Part shown: piece after piece, positions 63,401 through 64,000 of the stretch
How the letters are laid out: the number at the start of each line of letters is the position of its first letter
Numbering within the stretch: the stretch's first letter is position 1
NCBI GenBank assembly: GCA_020635285.1
Contig: JACKAB010000006.1
Span: 309,501 to 373,500, forward strand
Origin: Ignavibacteriales bacterium
GTDB taxonomy: Bacteria; Bacteroidota; Ignavibacteria; Ignavibacteriales; Melioribacteraceae
Reading direction: 5' to 3'
Length of the DNA: 64,000 nucleotides
The notes under the pieces: generated by a model
Told to the model about the DNA's origin: nothing
The model's database searches: none
What the model saw: only the letters and a program-made list of their open reading frames with translations
Made by a program: the position numbers and the translations under genes

Positions 63401-64000
63401 TTAATGATCCTTCAATTGTAAATTACTAATACCTCTTTCAATCAAAATATTTTGAGCACTTTCTTTAACCATTTCATCCATATCGTTTGCAAGCGTTTTA
63501 ATAATTTCAATCATCCTTGGGTCATCTCCATCTTGAATAATTTCTAATAAACGTAACCTATTCCATGAAACTGAATCTTCAATCATAGTATCACTAAAAA
63601 TTAGGGCTGTCTCAACATCAAGGAAGAATATAAGCTCCATTGCGGAACTTCTTAATTCTTCATCAGGGTGTGCAAGCATATTGGTAAATGATTCAACCAA
63701 AGATCTAATCTCCAGTTCATTCAATGATTGTAAACTTAAACCACCATCAAACTGAATCATTTCCTTAATTAGTGCTACAATTTGTTTAGTATTCTTTGGA
63801 TTTTGTTTTAGGAAATCTTTTACTTTCTTGAAAAATTCTTCAAGATTTAAGCTGAAGTATTCTTGAAGTTTTAAATCAATTTCTTCATCGTTACCAAAAA
63901 TTGGGAATAAATGTTCAACTATATCAGCTCCATCAAATAAACTGACCAATTTTACGGCAGCTTTCTTATATTGAATATCTGCAGTATCTAAAGTTTCTAG
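63401..64000 (-). CDS. HEAT-repeat-like protein beside cheR (open at the window edge)
   Basis: At least 199 codons; the frame is open to the last base, so the true start lies beyond the window (a TTG at 63949 is only an internal candidate). Repeating helical pairs with HEAT character: VESFTNMLAHPDEELRSSAMELIFFLDVETALIF, LRLLEIIQDGDDPRMIEIIKTLANDMDEMVKESAQNILIERG. Such proteins often act as scaffolds. It lies 1 bp from cheR and begins the visible chemotaxis run. Specific role unknown. Confidence 0.7.
   Translation of the reverse strand, partial: LETLDTADIQYKKAAVKLVSLFDGADIVEHLFPIFGNDEEIDLKLQEYFSLNLEEFFKKVKDFLKQNPKNTKQIVALIKEMIQFDGGLSLQSLNELEIRSLVESFTNMLAHPDEELRSSAMELIFFLDVETALIFSDTMIEDSVSWNRLRLLEIIQDGDDPRMIEIIKTLANDMDEMVKESAQNILIERGISNLQLKDH

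Noticed and set aside
1..64000. Search for CRISPR arrays, insertion sequences, tRNA/rRNA genes and phage genes.
   Set aside because: No direct-repeat array, transposase, structural RNA or phage-like gene was seen on either strand.

Overview
The window looks like a chromosomal piece of a low-GC, Gram-negative member of the Bacteroidota/Chlorobiota/Ignavibacteriota branch; a flagellated Ignavibacteria-like organism is my best guess. Reasons: AT-rich coding sequence throughout, two family S46 dipeptidyl-peptidases with signal peptides (a family concentrated in this branch), and a complete flagellum with P- and L-ring genes (flgI, flgH), which points to an outer membrane. The taxonomic call is inference; no rRNA or tRNA gene is present to test it.

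Left part (1-14 kb), housekeeping and accessory genes: the tail of feoA and a full feoB (ferrous iron uptake); two tandem S46 peptidases, the first cut by a one-base homopolymer frameshift; a small zinc-ribbon membrane protein; a phosphomannomutase/phosphoglucomutase; a 71-residue unknown; a CaCA cation exchanger; a class V aminotransferase; an OPT-family transporter; and an unknown membrane protein.

Right part (14-64 kb), motility: about 50 kb with every gene on the minus strand, so transcription runs from high to low coordinates. From the right edge: a HEAT-like protein (open at the edge), cheR, two cheY-like genes, a cheZ-like phosphatase gene, cheA, cheB, an unknown; then flgB-flgC-unknown-fliE-fliF-fliG-fliH-fliI-fliJ-motE-like-fliK-flgD-flagellar operon protein-flgE, which ends in a good terminator. 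A second run starts at fliL: fliM-fliN-fliO-fliP-fliQ-fliR-flhB-flhA-flhF-fleN-unknown-fliA-HDOD-HDOD-degenerate kinase-three unknowns-flgF-flgG-flgA-flgH-flgI-flgJ-flgN-flgK-flgL-motA1-motB1-fliW-csrA-response regulator-motA2-motB2. After a gap come a REC-DHp protein, an unknown and a PAS histidine kinase. Together these encode the export gate, switch, rod, hook, rings, hook-filament junction, two stator systems, the regulators FliA, FlhF/FleN, CsrA/FliW and most of the chemotaxis core. Flagellin, FliD, FliS, CheW, receptors and a recognisable FlgM are not in the window.

Regulation visible in the DNA: a strong sigma-54 type promoter before flgB, weaker sigma-54-like candidates before fliL, a textbook-spaced sigma-28 type promoter before the sensor-kinase pair, and a structured leader with GGA motifs before flgE that could be a CsrA target. 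Striking protein features: FlgL carries a domain that resembles one in FlgE, FliA appears to lack sigma domain 3, and a kinase-like protein next to two HDOD proteins has lost its phosphoacceptor histidine.

Caution: at least eight genes (S46 peptidase 1, flgN, fliP, fliL, fliK, fliH, cheB, cheA) are broken by one-base indels, nearly all in A/T homopolymers. So many in essential flagellar genes most likely means uncorrected sequencing errors, and I annotate these genes over their full reconstructed spans.
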